A stretch of DNA of 64,000 nt from Pseudomonas sp. LD120 (GTDB taxonomy: Bacteria > Pseudomonadota > Gammaproteobacteria > Pseudomonadales > Pseudomonadaceae). This document shows, piece by piece, positions 17,501 to 24,715 of this stretch. Under the pieces are notes generated by a model. The model was not told the origin of the DNA. It made no database searches and worked only from the letters and a program-made list of their open reading frames with translations. The stretch covers positions 1,860,001 to 1,924,000 of the forward strand of contig NZ_WVHL01000005.1 in assembly GCF_009861525.1 (NCBI RefSeq), given 5' to 3'. The first letter of the stretch is position 1, and each line of letters opens with the position of its first letter. Both the position numbers and the translations under genes were made by a program.

Positions 17501-19752
17501 TGAAGGACCTGCACCAGGAAAGCCACGAGAAGACCAATAACAACTCTTTCTGGGTGTCCTCCAAAGGCAAGGGCAATACCGACGAAACCCTGCGCCAGAC
17601 CCAGATGGTGGCGGCCGGCAATATCGTGATCAAGGCCGTTGATGGCCTGAAGATCGATGTGAGGCAGGTCAACCAGCAAACCGTCAGCCAGAGCATCGAC
17701 GCGATGGTCAAGGCCGACCCGCAACTGGCATGGCTCAAGGAGGCCGAGAAACGCGGCGATGTTGATTGGCGGCTGGTGAAGGAGATCCACGACTCCTACA
17801 AGTACAGCAACTCCGGGTTGGGGCCGGCTTCGCAGATCATTATTGCGATTGTGATGGCGGCGGTGGTTGGGCCTATGGCCATGGGAGCTATGGGGACGGC
17901 CACCGGTGGAGCGGTTGCTGCGGGGACCATGAGTTCGGGAACCGCTGGAATGCTGGTGTCGGGTGCGGGAGCTATCGCTACAGGCGCTGCGACTAATGCA
18001 ACCGTTAGCTTTATCAACAATGGTGGAAATCTTGGGGCGGTATTTAAGGATGTGACCTCTTCGAATGCAATGAAAGGGTATGTGGTCTCCGGAGTTACTG
18101 CGGGGCTGACGTCTGGTTATTTCAATGAGTGGACAGGTACTTACACCAACCCAGTAACGAATCAGGTTATTGGGCCGAACCTCAGCACTTGGACAGGTGT
18201 TGGGCAATTTGCTGCGAGCCAAACACTGCAGAGCGGTACCTCCATGCTGTTGAGCAAAGCGTTGGGGCAGGGCGGCAGTGCAAGTGATGCTCTGAAAAGT
18301 GCCTTGTTCAACACTTTGGCGGCTGCGAGTTTTAACGCTGTTGGGGATTACACCAAAAAATGGGGGATCAAGGATGGCACCCTGCCGAAAATCGCTATTC
18401 ACGCGATGGTGGGAGGACTGCTCTCGCAAGCGACTGGTGGTGACTTCAAGACCGGGGCATTGGCAGCTGGGGCCAATGAAGCCCTGATCGAACATCTCAA
18501 TCTTCTTGTCCAAGATGACAAAGTACTATTGGGTATGAGCTCGCAAATCGTAGGAGTTTTGGCTGCTGCTAGCCAGAAGGACGCAGATGCAAAATCTATA
18601 GAAAAAGGAGGGTGGATAGCTAAAAATGCCACCGCATATAACCGCCAACTACATCCAGATGAAAAAAAGTTAGCGAAGCGTTTGGCGGCTCGGAGTGGCG
18701 GTAAGTACTCAGCTGAACAGATTGAAGATCAACTGCGCCTGTCTAGTGTAAATGGTACTGATATCGGCCCTGGAACCGATACTGTTGCGACTAAGGAGGG
18801 ACGGTATGATGAGTCGGGTAAGTGGTTGCCATTGGGGAATGGTCAGTATTTTCAAGATTTTGCCAAACTTGATCTGAATATCGTTGCTTATATAAATGAG
18901 CAAACAAACGCATACAGTTGGGCGAATTTTCCTTCGAGTCCAAATACAGACTGGAGCAAATCTCCTAGTATTAGTGATGAGAGGCGTGATCGGCTTTCTG
19001 GGCATGTATTAGATGGTGATGGTGGCTATCGTTTACCTGTTATGGTGGGAGACGAAGCTTTTAGTCCCCGTTTTTTTTCATGTGGAGATGCTTCATGCGT
19101 ATCCCTAGGCGGCAATGCTGACACGTCTGATCTAGAGACTATTCGCTGGAATGATGCATTAAATCGAAAGGCTATTAGCGATGTAACTACTATGGGAAGT
19201 TTAGCTCCCGTACCGGCTACTTGGTTAGGGAAGCTATTGGGTGCATTATTTGGTCGAAGTGTAATTGTTGGAGGGGAAGCGGCAGGCCTGAAAGTCACGG
19301 GTAACCTACTTGGGAAGGAGAGGTCTCTCGGGAGCGCTGCGGGACACGACTATGCTGGTGGGGTTCTTGAGGGAGGAACTGGTACCGCATATGCTGGTCA
19401 TGGTCAGTACAGATATGGAGTCGGGGAAACTATTGTTCCTGAAGGAACAGCTATAACTTTGCCCCGAGAGGGCATTCGTATCACAGACGCAACTGGGCAA
19501 TTTATCGAGCGTGGTGATTGGGAGGGATTATTCGCAGCAGGGTTAAAAAATCCTCGTATTGCTAACGATATTGAAGGCATGGCAACTTGGTTGCCCGGTG
19601 CTAAAGTTCTTAATTACTCTCTTAGTGCGCCTACAAATCTGGTGATTTTGAAAAACTCATCAACGGTGGAACAGCGCACATCGCTTTCTGAATTGCTAAA
19701 GTCCTACGCAGGGTGTGTACAATGGGCTGCATGTACAGAATTCGTGAGGTGA
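11527..19752 (+). CDS. TpsA/CdiA-like filamentous hemagglutinin with Stv-like C-terminal effector domain
   Basis: 2741 residues. Hydrophobic export signal (RGLAFILANMMFWQPVVAMA) and TPS secretion domain to about residue 300, with the conserved NPYGVTCNGCGF near 156-167. A long FHA repeat region follows (LDNRNGG-type repeats, about 330-1220). A middle insert includes CVQHC and the conserved YLIETNP/SSDYLL/KRLGDGLYEQ block near 1505. A second FHA stretch runs to about 2050. Next come a Gly/Ala-rich hydrophobic segment, a DUF637-like pretoxin block (KIAIHAMVGGLLSQATGG near 2289) and a variable tip. The last about 130 residues match my memory of the 'putative adhesin Stv' domain, with GHG (His2625), VPEGTAI, NYSLSAPTNL and WAAC (Cys2736). 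No VENN motif is visible. GC content falls in the tip, consistent with module exchange. It is probably a contact-dependent inhibition or surface effector; the activity is unknown. Confidence 0.88.
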   Translation: MDARQFAFLVRQPSAALQSRDSFWGLPKRGLAFILANMMFWQPVVAMADGIVVNGSGTTLGQAGNGVPIVNIAAPNGSGLSHNKFSDYNVGQQGVILNNATNRTQPTQLGGIILGNSNLGGRAANVILNEVNGGSPSQLKGYTEVAGQSAHVIVANPYGVTCNGCGFINTPKATLTTGKPVIENGQLQRYQVDQGSVAIEGAGLNASNIDQFEIITRSAKINAEIQAKHLAVIAGANDVDAKTLNATARTANPADAPQLAIDSSALGGMYAGAIKLVGTEAGVGVKLDGNMAASADDIQIDVNGKLNVAQIAANGAVNVKATSADLQGTVYGSNVNVQTRDTLNIQQNIAARDQIQVGTQGQLSNNAIVEAGVNDDNTRNTTGDIKIRAQNMRNNGSVVASRDVRVLVDQTLDNSGGTLSAQRAAKITAGTLDNRNGGKVLSADTARISVDNLLNTQGKVYSQGNLRIVGSDLDNRGGEIASKTGIRLTGGTLNNSDNGSLIGEQTLTIKADQVLNRLGLISGLQGLEVKGGKLDNSSHGKLSSLNGEVSVQLSGDLNNSKGGALVSKTALTVSAANIDNRQGSLSSGAGQTLTVSGVLDNSDKGQIDSAESLVITATTLRNVSGTINSQLGLTVTGTDLDNTDGSIATNDAATLDLLATLTNTNGTFASVGDLLLKGADQVNNQGGQLASQSMMTLLTGGLDNRNGGTVAANGRLLLTASGVVQNDNDGLIYSKNASLNLHGSRVENSKGTLQSQTALELKTSGDVDNHDGKIIAQDGELSVTADHVDNRGGTLSSLQNAFTARITGVLKNGYDLDNKGGTIQARSLDVRALAGISNYGGRIAAQDGDALIDTRTADFDNRNGGLYAKQGVSVTGHNFDNSGDNDGQITGQNIDLTLDGELNNRLGIIESNSTLTITAASIDNQTGKLRALGNSGITRFQIGGRLNNQSGMLETANNDISLSTGSLLNAGGNIVHAGKGNFGVASTDVMNAGGSFTTGGDLTLDADSWTNSGVIQAGTLNVNVTNFTQTATGQLLASTAFIGTGDTWVNDGVIGSDGTLGLTLTGAYSGSGRISSLAELKMAAAQLDLGATASIKGGGKTDINVIGQLNNFGRLTSGSDMAVTTTSLANYGALAAAQDLVINAETILNDQVEDGSRGFIFSGRNMSLQAGSITNRYADIYSIGNLLVTGRAPGSSAQRLENRSGSIEAGGDINVDAANFANQRDKFSMEQRVTGGYMTMSCVQHCDGPRSPRVRGPVFIYKTVESTVSEDSPMATFMAGHNLTVNSESVLNQYSLLSAANDLAISSTNITNQAALSVSGTSGREVGAGNWISGQSFYQLMSDVHRYNQQHPSSGPFDPVAFGELVAKFNPTLFYGINDPVVVQADGKAAAPAIIQAGGTQKLSASNDISSIVVQKTTTAVSERSANTSVFSVIEPSTLLLNRQLPPDLAQLQVDPTALPGFSLPVGQNGLFRLNAQDTSGAAVSHIAGVQGIPNSVTAVKPPKYLIETNPALTDLKQFMSSDYLLTRLGYDPDTSAKRLGDGLYEQRLVQQAVVARTGRAFIEGQTSNEDQFKYLMNNAIASKNELNLAVGVTLTSQQVAALTHDIVWLEEHEVNGEKVLVPVLYMAHANNRLAPNGALIQGTDMTMIAGKNLTNAGTLKATSNLSAIAGQDMVSSGLVQAGGRLDLLASKNLTNKSGGVIAGKDVTLTAQTGDVTNERTVTSSQIAYGKDLVRNDYVDSSARVEAANDLTISAGRDINNIGGALQSGRDVILNASRDVNIVSAQATNSLDRGINRNSSNTTQYSASVSAGRDVSVQAGRDVTVVAGDINTERDISMKAAENLTLSSAADERHAYSKSKKLTVQEDHVKQIASNVTAAGDVVFSAGKDMTLISSRINAGDEAYLVAGGQLDLLAAQDSDYSLYDKKKKGSFGKLQTRRDEVTHVTNVGSEIKTGGDLTLKSDGDQRYQVAKLESGKDITLDSGGAITFEGVKDLHQESHEKTNNNSFWVSSKGKGNTDETLRQTQMVAAGNIVIKAVDGLKIDVRQVNQQTVSQSIDAMVKADPQLAWLKEAEKRGDVDWRLVKEIHDSYKYSNSGLGPASQIIIAIVMAAVVGPMAMGAMGTATGGAVAAGTMSSGTAGMLVSGAGAIATGAATNATVSFINNGGNLGAVFKDVTSSNAMKGYVVSGVTAGLTSGYFNEWTGTYTNPVTNQVIGPNLSTWTGVGQFAASQTLQSGTSMLLSKALGQGGSASDALKSALFNTLAAASFNAVGDYTKKWGIKDGTLPKIAIHAMVGGLLSQATGGDFKTGALAAGANEALIEHLNLLVQDDKVLLGMSSQIVGVLAAASQKDADAKSIEKGGWIAKNATAYNRQLHPDEKKLAKRLAARSGGKYSAEQIEDQLRLSSVNGTDIGPGTDTVATKEGRYDESGKWLPLGNGQYFQDFAKLDLNIVAYINEQTNAYSWANFPSSPNTDWSKSPSISDERRDRLSGHVLDGDGGYRLPVMVGDEAFSPRFFSCGDASCVSLGGNADTSDLETIRWNDALNRKAISDVTTMGSLAPVPATWLGKLLGALFGRSVIVGGEAAGLKVTGNLLGKERSLGSAAGHDYAGGVLEGGTGTAYAGHGQYRYGVGETIVPEGTAITLPREGIRITDATGQFIERGDWEGLFAAGLKNPRIANDIEGMATWLPGAKVLNYSLSAPTNLVILKNSSTVEQRTSLSELLKSYAGCVQWAACTEFVR

Positions 19753-19755
19753 TTT

Positions 19756-20208
19756 ATGTATTTTAAGGATTTGAGTGATTATTCTTACTATTTAAGTGGT
19801 GGGCTACCTAGTGTAAAGAATGTCGGTTGGATAGATTCAAGGCACTATTTTGAACGAGGTGATGTTCCAAAGGCTGTTGTTGATAAGCTGCATCAGCTGA
19901 TAGCTGGCTCTGCTGTATTTGATGCTCATGTAAATAAGATACGAGGTATTCATCCGTGTAATTTATGCGGCGAGCGAAATATTGAGGTCTCTGTAGGTAG
20001 TAAGAAAATATACATTGGTAGCTCTGAGATTTGGGTGCCGTATGCTTGTGCTGATGGGTATTTTGCCTCCCCTACGATGATAGTTCACTATATAGAAGTA
20101 CATGGATATAAGCCGCCGGATGAATTTATTGAAGCGTTAATGGCTGTGGATTTAGATGTAGAGTACTCGGCTCAAGATGCTTATATGCTGGCTGTTTCTA
20201 AGGTTTGA
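19756..20208 (+). CDS. Putative immunity protein for the TpsA tip (DUF7919-like)
   Basis: 150 residues. ATG 19756 is 3 bases after the TpsA stop, with GAGG overlapping that stop region, so it is translationally coupled. Starts MYFKDLSDYSYYL, has a CxxC pair (HPCNLCGE), GSSEIWVP and a MIVHYIEVHGYKPPDEFIEA C-terminal block. This pattern resembles the small DUF7919 family often found beside polymorphic toxins (from memory). Low GC like the effector tip. Position directly after a CDI-type effector is the main reason to call it immunity. The CxxC could hold a metal. Not shown to bind the effector. Confidence 0.65.
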   Translation: MYFKDLSDYSYYLSGGLPSVKNVGWIDSRHYFERGDVPKAVVDKLHQLIAGSAVFDAHVNKIRGIHPCNLCGERNIEVSVGSKKIYIGSSEIWVPYACADGYFASPTMIVHYIEVHGYKPPDEFIEALMAVDLDVEYSAQDAYMLAVSKV

Positions 20209-20249
20209 GTATGGTTTTTAAGAGCGATTTATAGAACGTTGTTGGTGGT

Positions 20250-20743
20250 GAGGGGGGTAGCTGCAAAAGGAACTGGCAAGGTAATTGATACCGCTCCGCT
20301 GGCTCAAAAAATCGCTGATATTCGAACAACACTGCCTTCTAAGCTAAAGGTGAGGGGAATATGGCTGTTGCTGATATAAGATTGACGGTTTGCCTTCTCA
20401 GATGGCCGCGCACAGTAGAATTAATAACCCTACTCCAGCACAACAGGCACAAGGAATTGTCGGCGAAGGAAGTGGTTTGTTCCAAACTCAAAGTGTCCCT
20501 AATAAATCTGGAGTATTAATACCGAGAGCCGGGGATTCAGAAGCAAAAATTCTGGATGGACTTGCCCAAAAGCTTGGTAACAATTTCAATGCGAAAGGTA
20601 CGGTCACTATATTTACAGAGCGCCCTGCATGTAGTAGTTGCTTAGGTGTGGTTGAGCAGTTTAAGGTTAAATATCCAAATATTCGAATTGATGTTCTAGA
20701 TAACAATGGTGTGGTTATGCGTCCGCTTAAGGTAAAACAGTGA
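20250..20743 (+). pseudogene. Orphan CdiA C-terminal deaminase-like toxin module with frameshifts
   Basis: A displaced effector tip with no N-terminal part. Frame 1 reads RGVAAKGTGKVIDTAPLAQKIADIRTTLPSKLK, the linker seen before toxin domains, then breaks. A short piece NMAVADI appears in a second frame, and a third frame from about 20390 reads LPSQMAAHSRINNPTPAQQ to the stop at 20743. The third frame holds a deaminase-like zinc site: DSEAKIL (Glu) and TERPACSSC (Cys pair), with FKVKYPNIRIDVLDN after it. The 117-residue open frame has no good ribosome site. It looks like a former toxin tip pushed downstream by recombination, as in CdiA orphan modules, and probably silent unless recombined back. 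Confidence 0.68.
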
Positions 20744-20744
20744 T

Positions 20745-21116
20745 ATGGAAAAGTGTCGAGTTTCTTATTCTGAAATAAAAAGTTGGATTTTAGAAAACTA
20801 TTGGGATGGATGCAGAGATCATGGTCCTTTGATCGCGGGGCGAGATGGGAGTGGATGGAGTTTAGAACAAATTTCGTCAGATATTTATGACGGATATTCG
20901 GGCGGAGATGGTAGTTTTGATTCGCCGCTTGAGTATCTAATGCTGGAAGTTGTTAGTTTGGTTTTGTCGTGTTGGTATCCGAGTCAAGTTGAATATCATA
21001 AGAAGCGTATATTTAATCTGCTTTCGGAAAATGATTTAGCTAAGATGCTTGAAAATGTCCCTTCAGATGAACTGGAAGAGTTTAAGCATGATCTTGAGGT
21101 TTTAAGTATTATTTGA
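20745..21116 (+). CDS. Putative immunity protein for the orphan deaminase module
   Basis: 123 residues, ATG 20745 just after the deaminase module's stop. Acidic and helical in appearance (MEKCRVSYSEIKSWILENYWDG...SPLEYLMLEVVSLVLSCWYPSQ...DELEEFKHDLEVLSII). I do not recognise the family with certainty. Function is inferred from position after a toxin tip and from the same low GC content. Unlike the toxin module it is intact, as expected if it still protects the cell against sibling strains. A strong terminator follows. Confidence 0.6.
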   Translation: MEKCRVSYSEIKSWILENYWDGCRDHGPLIAGRDGSGWSLEQISSDIYDGYSGGDGSFDSPLEYLMLEVVSLVLSCWYPSQVEYHKKRIFNLLSENDLAKMLENVPSDELEEFKHDLEVLSII

Positions 21117-21145
21117 AATCCCCCGGCGTGGCCGGGGGATTTTTC
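21116..21145. terminator. Strong bidirectional terminator closing the CDI island
   Basis: 12-bp perfect stem AAATCCCCCGGC (21116-21127) / GCCGGGGGATTT (21131-21142) with GTG loop, T-run on the plus side and A-run on the other. It serves the immunity gene and the convergent SymE remnant. Confidence 0.9.
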
Positions 21146-21300
21146 ACTCCGCCGTAATCACTAACCGATTCTTACTGACCTCGATTCTAATCTTCTGATT
21201 GACCTCAAGCCCCGCCTGTTGCAACCAGTGCCCACGGAGTCGAAGCCAGGGGACAAGACGGTGTTGCGGATTCTCGGCATCGCCCAGTGGCGGATAGAAG
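21144..21300 (-). pseudogene. SymE-family toxin remnant, 5' end removed by an IS66 element
   Basis: The minus-strand frame ending at 21144 carries the SymE C-terminal core PWLRLRGHWLQQAGLEV, then KIRIEVSKNRLVITAE (an AbrB-fold RNA-binding toxin by family). The family-like sequence stops exactly at 21300, where the insertion-sequence terminal repeat begins at 21301. An 87-residue open frame does continue into IS sequence to 21407, but that N-terminus is IS-derived and not SymE. It is probably inactive. Confidence 0.6.
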
Positions 21301-21422
21301 GTATGCGATCCATAAACCCCACCTACCCAGTGGTGGAGCAACGGTCTACCGTGGCATCTGCGGCGAGCAGTTCCACGGTATGCGATCCATAAACCCCACC
21401 TGCCCAACAGTGGGTCAACGGT

Positions 21423-22955
21423 TTACTGTGGCATTTCGGGCGAGCAGTTCCACGGCAGTAGCGCCTCGTAGTCCTTTACTGACGAGGCATGCGGCAGCCG
21501 CTCTAGTACGTCGCGTAGCCACGTATAAGGCTCTTGGCCGTTGACCTTGGCGGTCTCGACCAGGCTGTAGATCTTCGCGCTAGCACTGGCGCCATTGACG
21601 GTATCGCTGAACAACCAGGCCTTGCGCCCGATGACAAACGGCTTGATCGCTCTTTCGGCCGTGTTGTTGTCGATGGGCAAATAACCCGCTTCGACATAAC
21701 GCTCCAGTCGGCTCCAGTTATTCGCCAGATAATGCACCGCCTTGCCTAATGCACTTTGCGGCGTCACCTGGGATTGGGTTTTATCCAACCAGACTTTCAG
21801 CTGCCCCAAGATCGGCAGGCTCTTTTCCTGGCGAACGATAAACCGCTGTTCATCATCGGCTTCCTTAAGTTCACGCTCGATCCCGTACAGCTTGTTGATC
21901 ATCGTCAGTGCGATATCGGCCCGTCCGGTTTTACCCTTGGGCTGCACTTTTTGCGCGTCCACGAACTTGCGTCGTGCATGGGCCATGCACGCCAAGCGCT
22001 CCACACCCGATTGCAACGCCAACGCGTTATAGCCGGCGTAGTCGTCGGTCATGACATAACCGCGATAACTTTCCAGCAGCCGTAACGGCACCTCCTGCGC
22101 ACGACTGGACGTGTAGTCAAACAACACGACTTTACGATCTGGCGGGCCGCTGGCTTGCACCCACATCCAGGATTGGCTGGTCGGATCTCGATCCGGCTCT
22201 TTCAACACCTGGACACGGGTTTCATCGCAGTGGATGACCGGACTTTCCAGCAGGCGGTCACGCATCAAATTCAGCAGTGGCTGGAAGTGTTCGCTGCACT
22301 GGATCACCCAGCGAGCCAGAGTTTGCCGAGGGATCTCGACACCGTGGCGAGCGAGGACTTTTTCGAAGCGGTGCAGCGGCAGACCATCGACGTACTTGGT
22401 GGTCAGCAGCATCGCCAACACATTCGGACTGGCCATGCTCTTTTCGATCAGTTGCGTAGGTTTGTCAGCCGTGACCGGGGCTGCTTCGCAGCCCCGGCAG
22501 CCGTAGACTTTGCGGATATGTTTGATCACGCGGATCTGCATCGGCACGATCTCTAGCTGTTCGCTGGTTTCTTCGCCGATGGCGTGTTTGCGGCAACCGC
22601 AGCCGCAAGTCAGTTCGTGTTCGGGTAGTTCGTGGATGACCTCGATCCGAGGCAGATCGGCTGATAGTGGTTTACGTTTACCTCGGCGTTTAGTCGGGGC
22701 AACGACTTCTTCGTCAGAGGTGCCGGAGACCGGAACCGCAAAGCTTTCGGGTTCATTAAAGAGCACGAGCTGCGGCGTCTGCGGATCGACGGTTTGCTCT
22801 GACTTACGCCCGAAAAAACGTTTACGCCATAGTTTGATCTGCTCTTTCAGGTCAACAATCTGGTCTTTGTCCACCTGACGCTCACTGAGCATCTGCACAA
22901 GCATTTGCTTGAGCAGAACCGGATCATCAGGGAGGTCGTCGGGCATGGAAATCAT
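21423..22955 (-). CDS. tnpC: IS66 transposase TnpC
   Basis: 510 residues from ATG 22955 (an upstream TTG at 22973 is less likely). Coiled N-terminal leucine-rich segment (VLLKQMLVQMLSERQVDKDQIVDLKEQIKLWRKRFFG), zinc-finger block (LTCGCGCRKH and YGCRGCE), then the IS66 DDE core with VIHCDETRVQVL, MTDDYAGYNAL and the NNTAERAIKPFVIGRKAWLFS C-terminal block. It catalyses cut-and-paste movement of the element. The frame is full-length and apparently intact. Confidence 0.95.
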   Translation of the reverse strand: MISMPDDLPDDPVLLKQMLVQMLSERQVDKDQIVDLKEQIKLWRKRFFGRKSEQTVDPQTPQLVLFNEPESFAVPVSGTSDEEVVAPTKRRGKRKPLSADLPRIEVIHELPEHELTCGCGCRKHAIGEETSEQLEIVPMQIRVIKHIRKVYGCRGCEAAPVTADKPTQLIEKSMASPNVLAMLLTTKYVDGLPLHRFEKVLARHGVEIPRQTLARWVIQCSEHFQPLLNLMRDRLLESPVIHCDETRVQVLKEPDRDPTSQSWMWVQASGPPDRKVVLFDYTSSRAQEVPLRLLESYRGYVMTDDYAGYNALALQSGVERLACMAHARRKFVDAQKVQPKGKTGRADIALTMINKLYGIERELKEADDEQRFIVRQEKSLPILGQLKVWLDKTQSQVTPQSALGKAVHYLANNWSRLERYVEAGYLPIDNNTAERAIKPFVIGRKAWLFSDTVNGASASAKIYSLVETAKVNGQEPYTWLRDVLERLPHASSVKDYEALLPWNCSPEMPQ

Positions 22956-22973
22956 GGCCCGGATTATATCCAA

Positions 22974-23333
22974 CTATGCGACAAATCGCGGCGTCAAAAC
23001 CTGATGTGGCCGGTTGCACCACAGATCAAAACCGTCGAGTAACCAGTTCAGTTCCTGAACCGTCAGGACAATGGCTTCATTCGTGTCGTCAGGGGAGGTT
23101 TTGAACCGTTCGGATTCAAGGCGTTTGAGCCAAAGACAGAAGCCGTTGCGCTCCCAATACAACACTTTGATGCGGTTACGGGCTTTGTTGAGGAAGACAA
23201 AAAGTACCGGATCGAACACGGCGACTTTGATGTCCAGCTCTACCAGCGCGGTCAGACCGTCTATGGATTTTCGAAAGTCTACGGGCTTGGGGTAGAGGTA
23301 GACTTTTTCCACTTTTGCATCGGGTCGCATCAT
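22974..23333 (-). CDS. tnpB: IS66 accessory protein TnpB
   Basis: 119 residues from ATG 23333 (MMRPDAKVEKVYLYPKPVDFRKSIDGL). Classic IS66 Orf2 motifs: PVDFRKSIDGLTALVE, FVFLNKARNRIKVLYWERNGFCLWLKRLE. It ends immediately before the tnpC region, consistent with coupled translation. The reading frame extends upstream to 23378, but that part lacks family sequence. Confidence 0.92.
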   Translation of the reverse strand: MMRPDAKVEKVYLYPKPVDFRKSIDGLTALVELDIKVAVFDPVLFVFLNKARNRIKVLYWERNGFCLWLKRLESERFKTSPDDTNEAIVLTVQELNWLLDGFDLWCNRPHQVLTPRFVA

Positions 23334-23418
23334 GAGGTACTGGCTCCTGAAAGAGTTGAGGAGCACAGCTTCGAGCATCAGATTTCAACTTGGAATGTGG
23401 GCTTTATGGGGCGCATAC

Positions 23419-23580
23419 GAGCATCCGTTTCGGGTGATCAAGCGTCAGTTCGGTTATGTGAAGACCCGCTTCCGTGGCCTGGCCAAGAATACGGCGCAAT
23501 TGACCACACTGTTCGCGCTGTCGAATCTGTGGATGGTGCGCCGGCAATTATTGCCTGCTGCGGGAGAGGTGCGCCCGTGA
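23419..23580 (+). pseudogene. IS5-group transposase C-terminal remnant
   Basis: Starting right after the IS66 terminal repeat, the sequence reads EHPFRVIKRQFGYVKTRFRG...LFALSNLWMVRRQLL, nearly the same as the last 54 residues of the complete IS5-type transposase downstream. The N-terminal five-sixths is missing, so an IS66 insertion or deletion cut an older copy. Confidence 0.9.
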
Positions 23581-23587
23581 GGGCAGA

Positions 23588-23611
23588 AAACCAAGGCTAT
23601 GCCTTGGTTTT
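23588..23611 (+). terminator. Hairpin with T-run after the IS5 remnant
   Basis: 10-bp perfect stem AAACCAAGGC/GCCTTGGTTT with TAT loop and a four-T end. Possibly a terminator that blocks read-through from one IS into the next. Confidence 0.6.
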
Positions 23612-23734
23612 CCAATAATCAGCGGCTGAAAATCGGGGTTTCGGCATCTCCAAGCCGTCCATTTGCGGCTGGTGGGTAACTTGTTCGGAGAATCCTTAGG
23701 CAAAATACCCAGATTCCACCCGCCGAGTTTCCCG

Positions 23735-24715
23735 ATGAAGCAAATGACTTTCGCCGATGCCGAGTACGCCGGCAAACGCAAGCAGACCCGTAAAGAGTTG
23801 TTCCTGATCGAGATGGATCGGGTGGTGCCGTGGAAGGGTTTGATTGCTCTGATCGAGCGGCACTACCCGAAGGGTGATGGTGGTCGTCCGGCCTATCCGC
23901 TGATGGCGATGCTACGTGTCCATCTGATGCAAAACTGGTTCGGCTACAGCGATCCAACGATGGAAGAAGCACTGTACGAGACTACGATTCTGCGTCAGTT
24001 TGCGGGGCTGAGCCTGGAGCGCATTCCCGACGAAACCACCATCCTCAACTTCCGTCGCCTGCTGGAAAAGTACGAACTGGCGGCAGGAATTCTGGGCGTG
24101 ATCAATGGCTATCTGGGTGATCGCGGCCTGTCGTTGCGCCAGGGCACTATCGTCGATGCCACGCTGATTCATGCGCCGAGTTCGACCAAGAACCAGGACG
24201 GCAAACGCGACCCGGAAATGCACCAGGCCAAGAAAGGCAATCAATGGTACTTCGGCATGAAGGCCCATATCGGTGTGGATGACGAGTCGGGCCTGGTGCA
24301 TAGCGTGGTGGGCACGGCGGCCAATGTGGCAGATGTCACGCAGGTCGATAAGCTGCTGCACGGCGACGAAAACGTAGTCTGTGCCGATGCCGGTTATACC
24401 GGAGTGGAAAAACGCCCCGAGCATGAAGGTCGCCAGGTCATCTGGCAGATTGCCGCCCGGCGCAGCACCTACCAGAAACTGGGCAAGCGCAGCGTCCTGT
24501 ACAAAGCCAAGCGCAAGATCGAAAAAGCCAAGGCGCAGGTCAGAGCGAAGGTCGAGCACCCGTTCCGGGTGATCAAGCGCCAGTTCGGTTATGTGAAGAC
24601 ACGTTTCCGTGGCCTGACCAAGAACACGGCACAGTTGGTGACGCTGTTTGCGCTGTCGAATCTGTGGATGGCTCGCCGACATTTACTGAGCCATGCAGGA
24701 GAGGTGCACCTGTAA
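23735..24715 (+). CDS. IS5-group (IS5 family) transposase
   Basis: 326 residues from ATG 23735 (MKQMTFADAEYAGKRKQTRKELF, the usual IS5 start; the extension to 23663 is not used). DDE catalytic region: TIVDATLIHAPSSTKN (first Asp), CADAGYTGVEKR (second Asp) and RAKVEHPFRVIKRQFG (Glu), plus the DPEMHQAKKGNQWYFGMKAHIGVD block. It is complete and intact by length and motifs. The IS boundaries could not be set; a hairpin GCCGCCGCGAG/CTCGCGGCGGC at 24727-24747 follows the stop. The rest of the 278-base gap to 24993 shows no gene. Confidence 0.93.
   Translation: MKQMTFADAEYAGKRKQTRKELFLIEMDRVVPWKGLIALIERHYPKGDGGRPAYPLMAMLRVHLMQNWFGYSDPTMEEALYETTILRQFAGLSLERIPDETTILNFRRLLEKYELAAGILGVINGYLGDRGLSLRQGTIVDATLIHAPSSTKNQDGKRDPEMHQAKKGNQWYFGMKAHIGVDDESGLVHSVVGTAANVADVTQVDKLLHGDENVVCADAGYTGVEKRPEHEGRQVIWQIAARRSTYQKLGKRSVLYKAKRKIEKAKAQVRAKVEHPFRVIKRQFGYVKTRFRGLTKNTAQLVTLFALSNLWMARRHLLSHAGEVHL

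Larger units (their letters stand above)
21301..23418 (-). mobile_element. IS66-family insertion sequence with duplicated left end
   Basis: Encodes TnpB and TnpC on the minus strand. Terminal repeats: GTATGCGATCCATAAACCCCAC at the left and an inverted near-copy (GTATGCGCCCCATAAAGCCCAC on the minus strand) ending at 23418. The left terminal sequence occurs twice, starting at 21301 and 21378, as a 77-bp imperfect tandem duplication. No 8-bp target duplication is seen for either left boundary, so the element has been rearranged. No tnpA gene is visible. The right end abuts an IS5-type transposase remnant. Confidence 0.8.
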
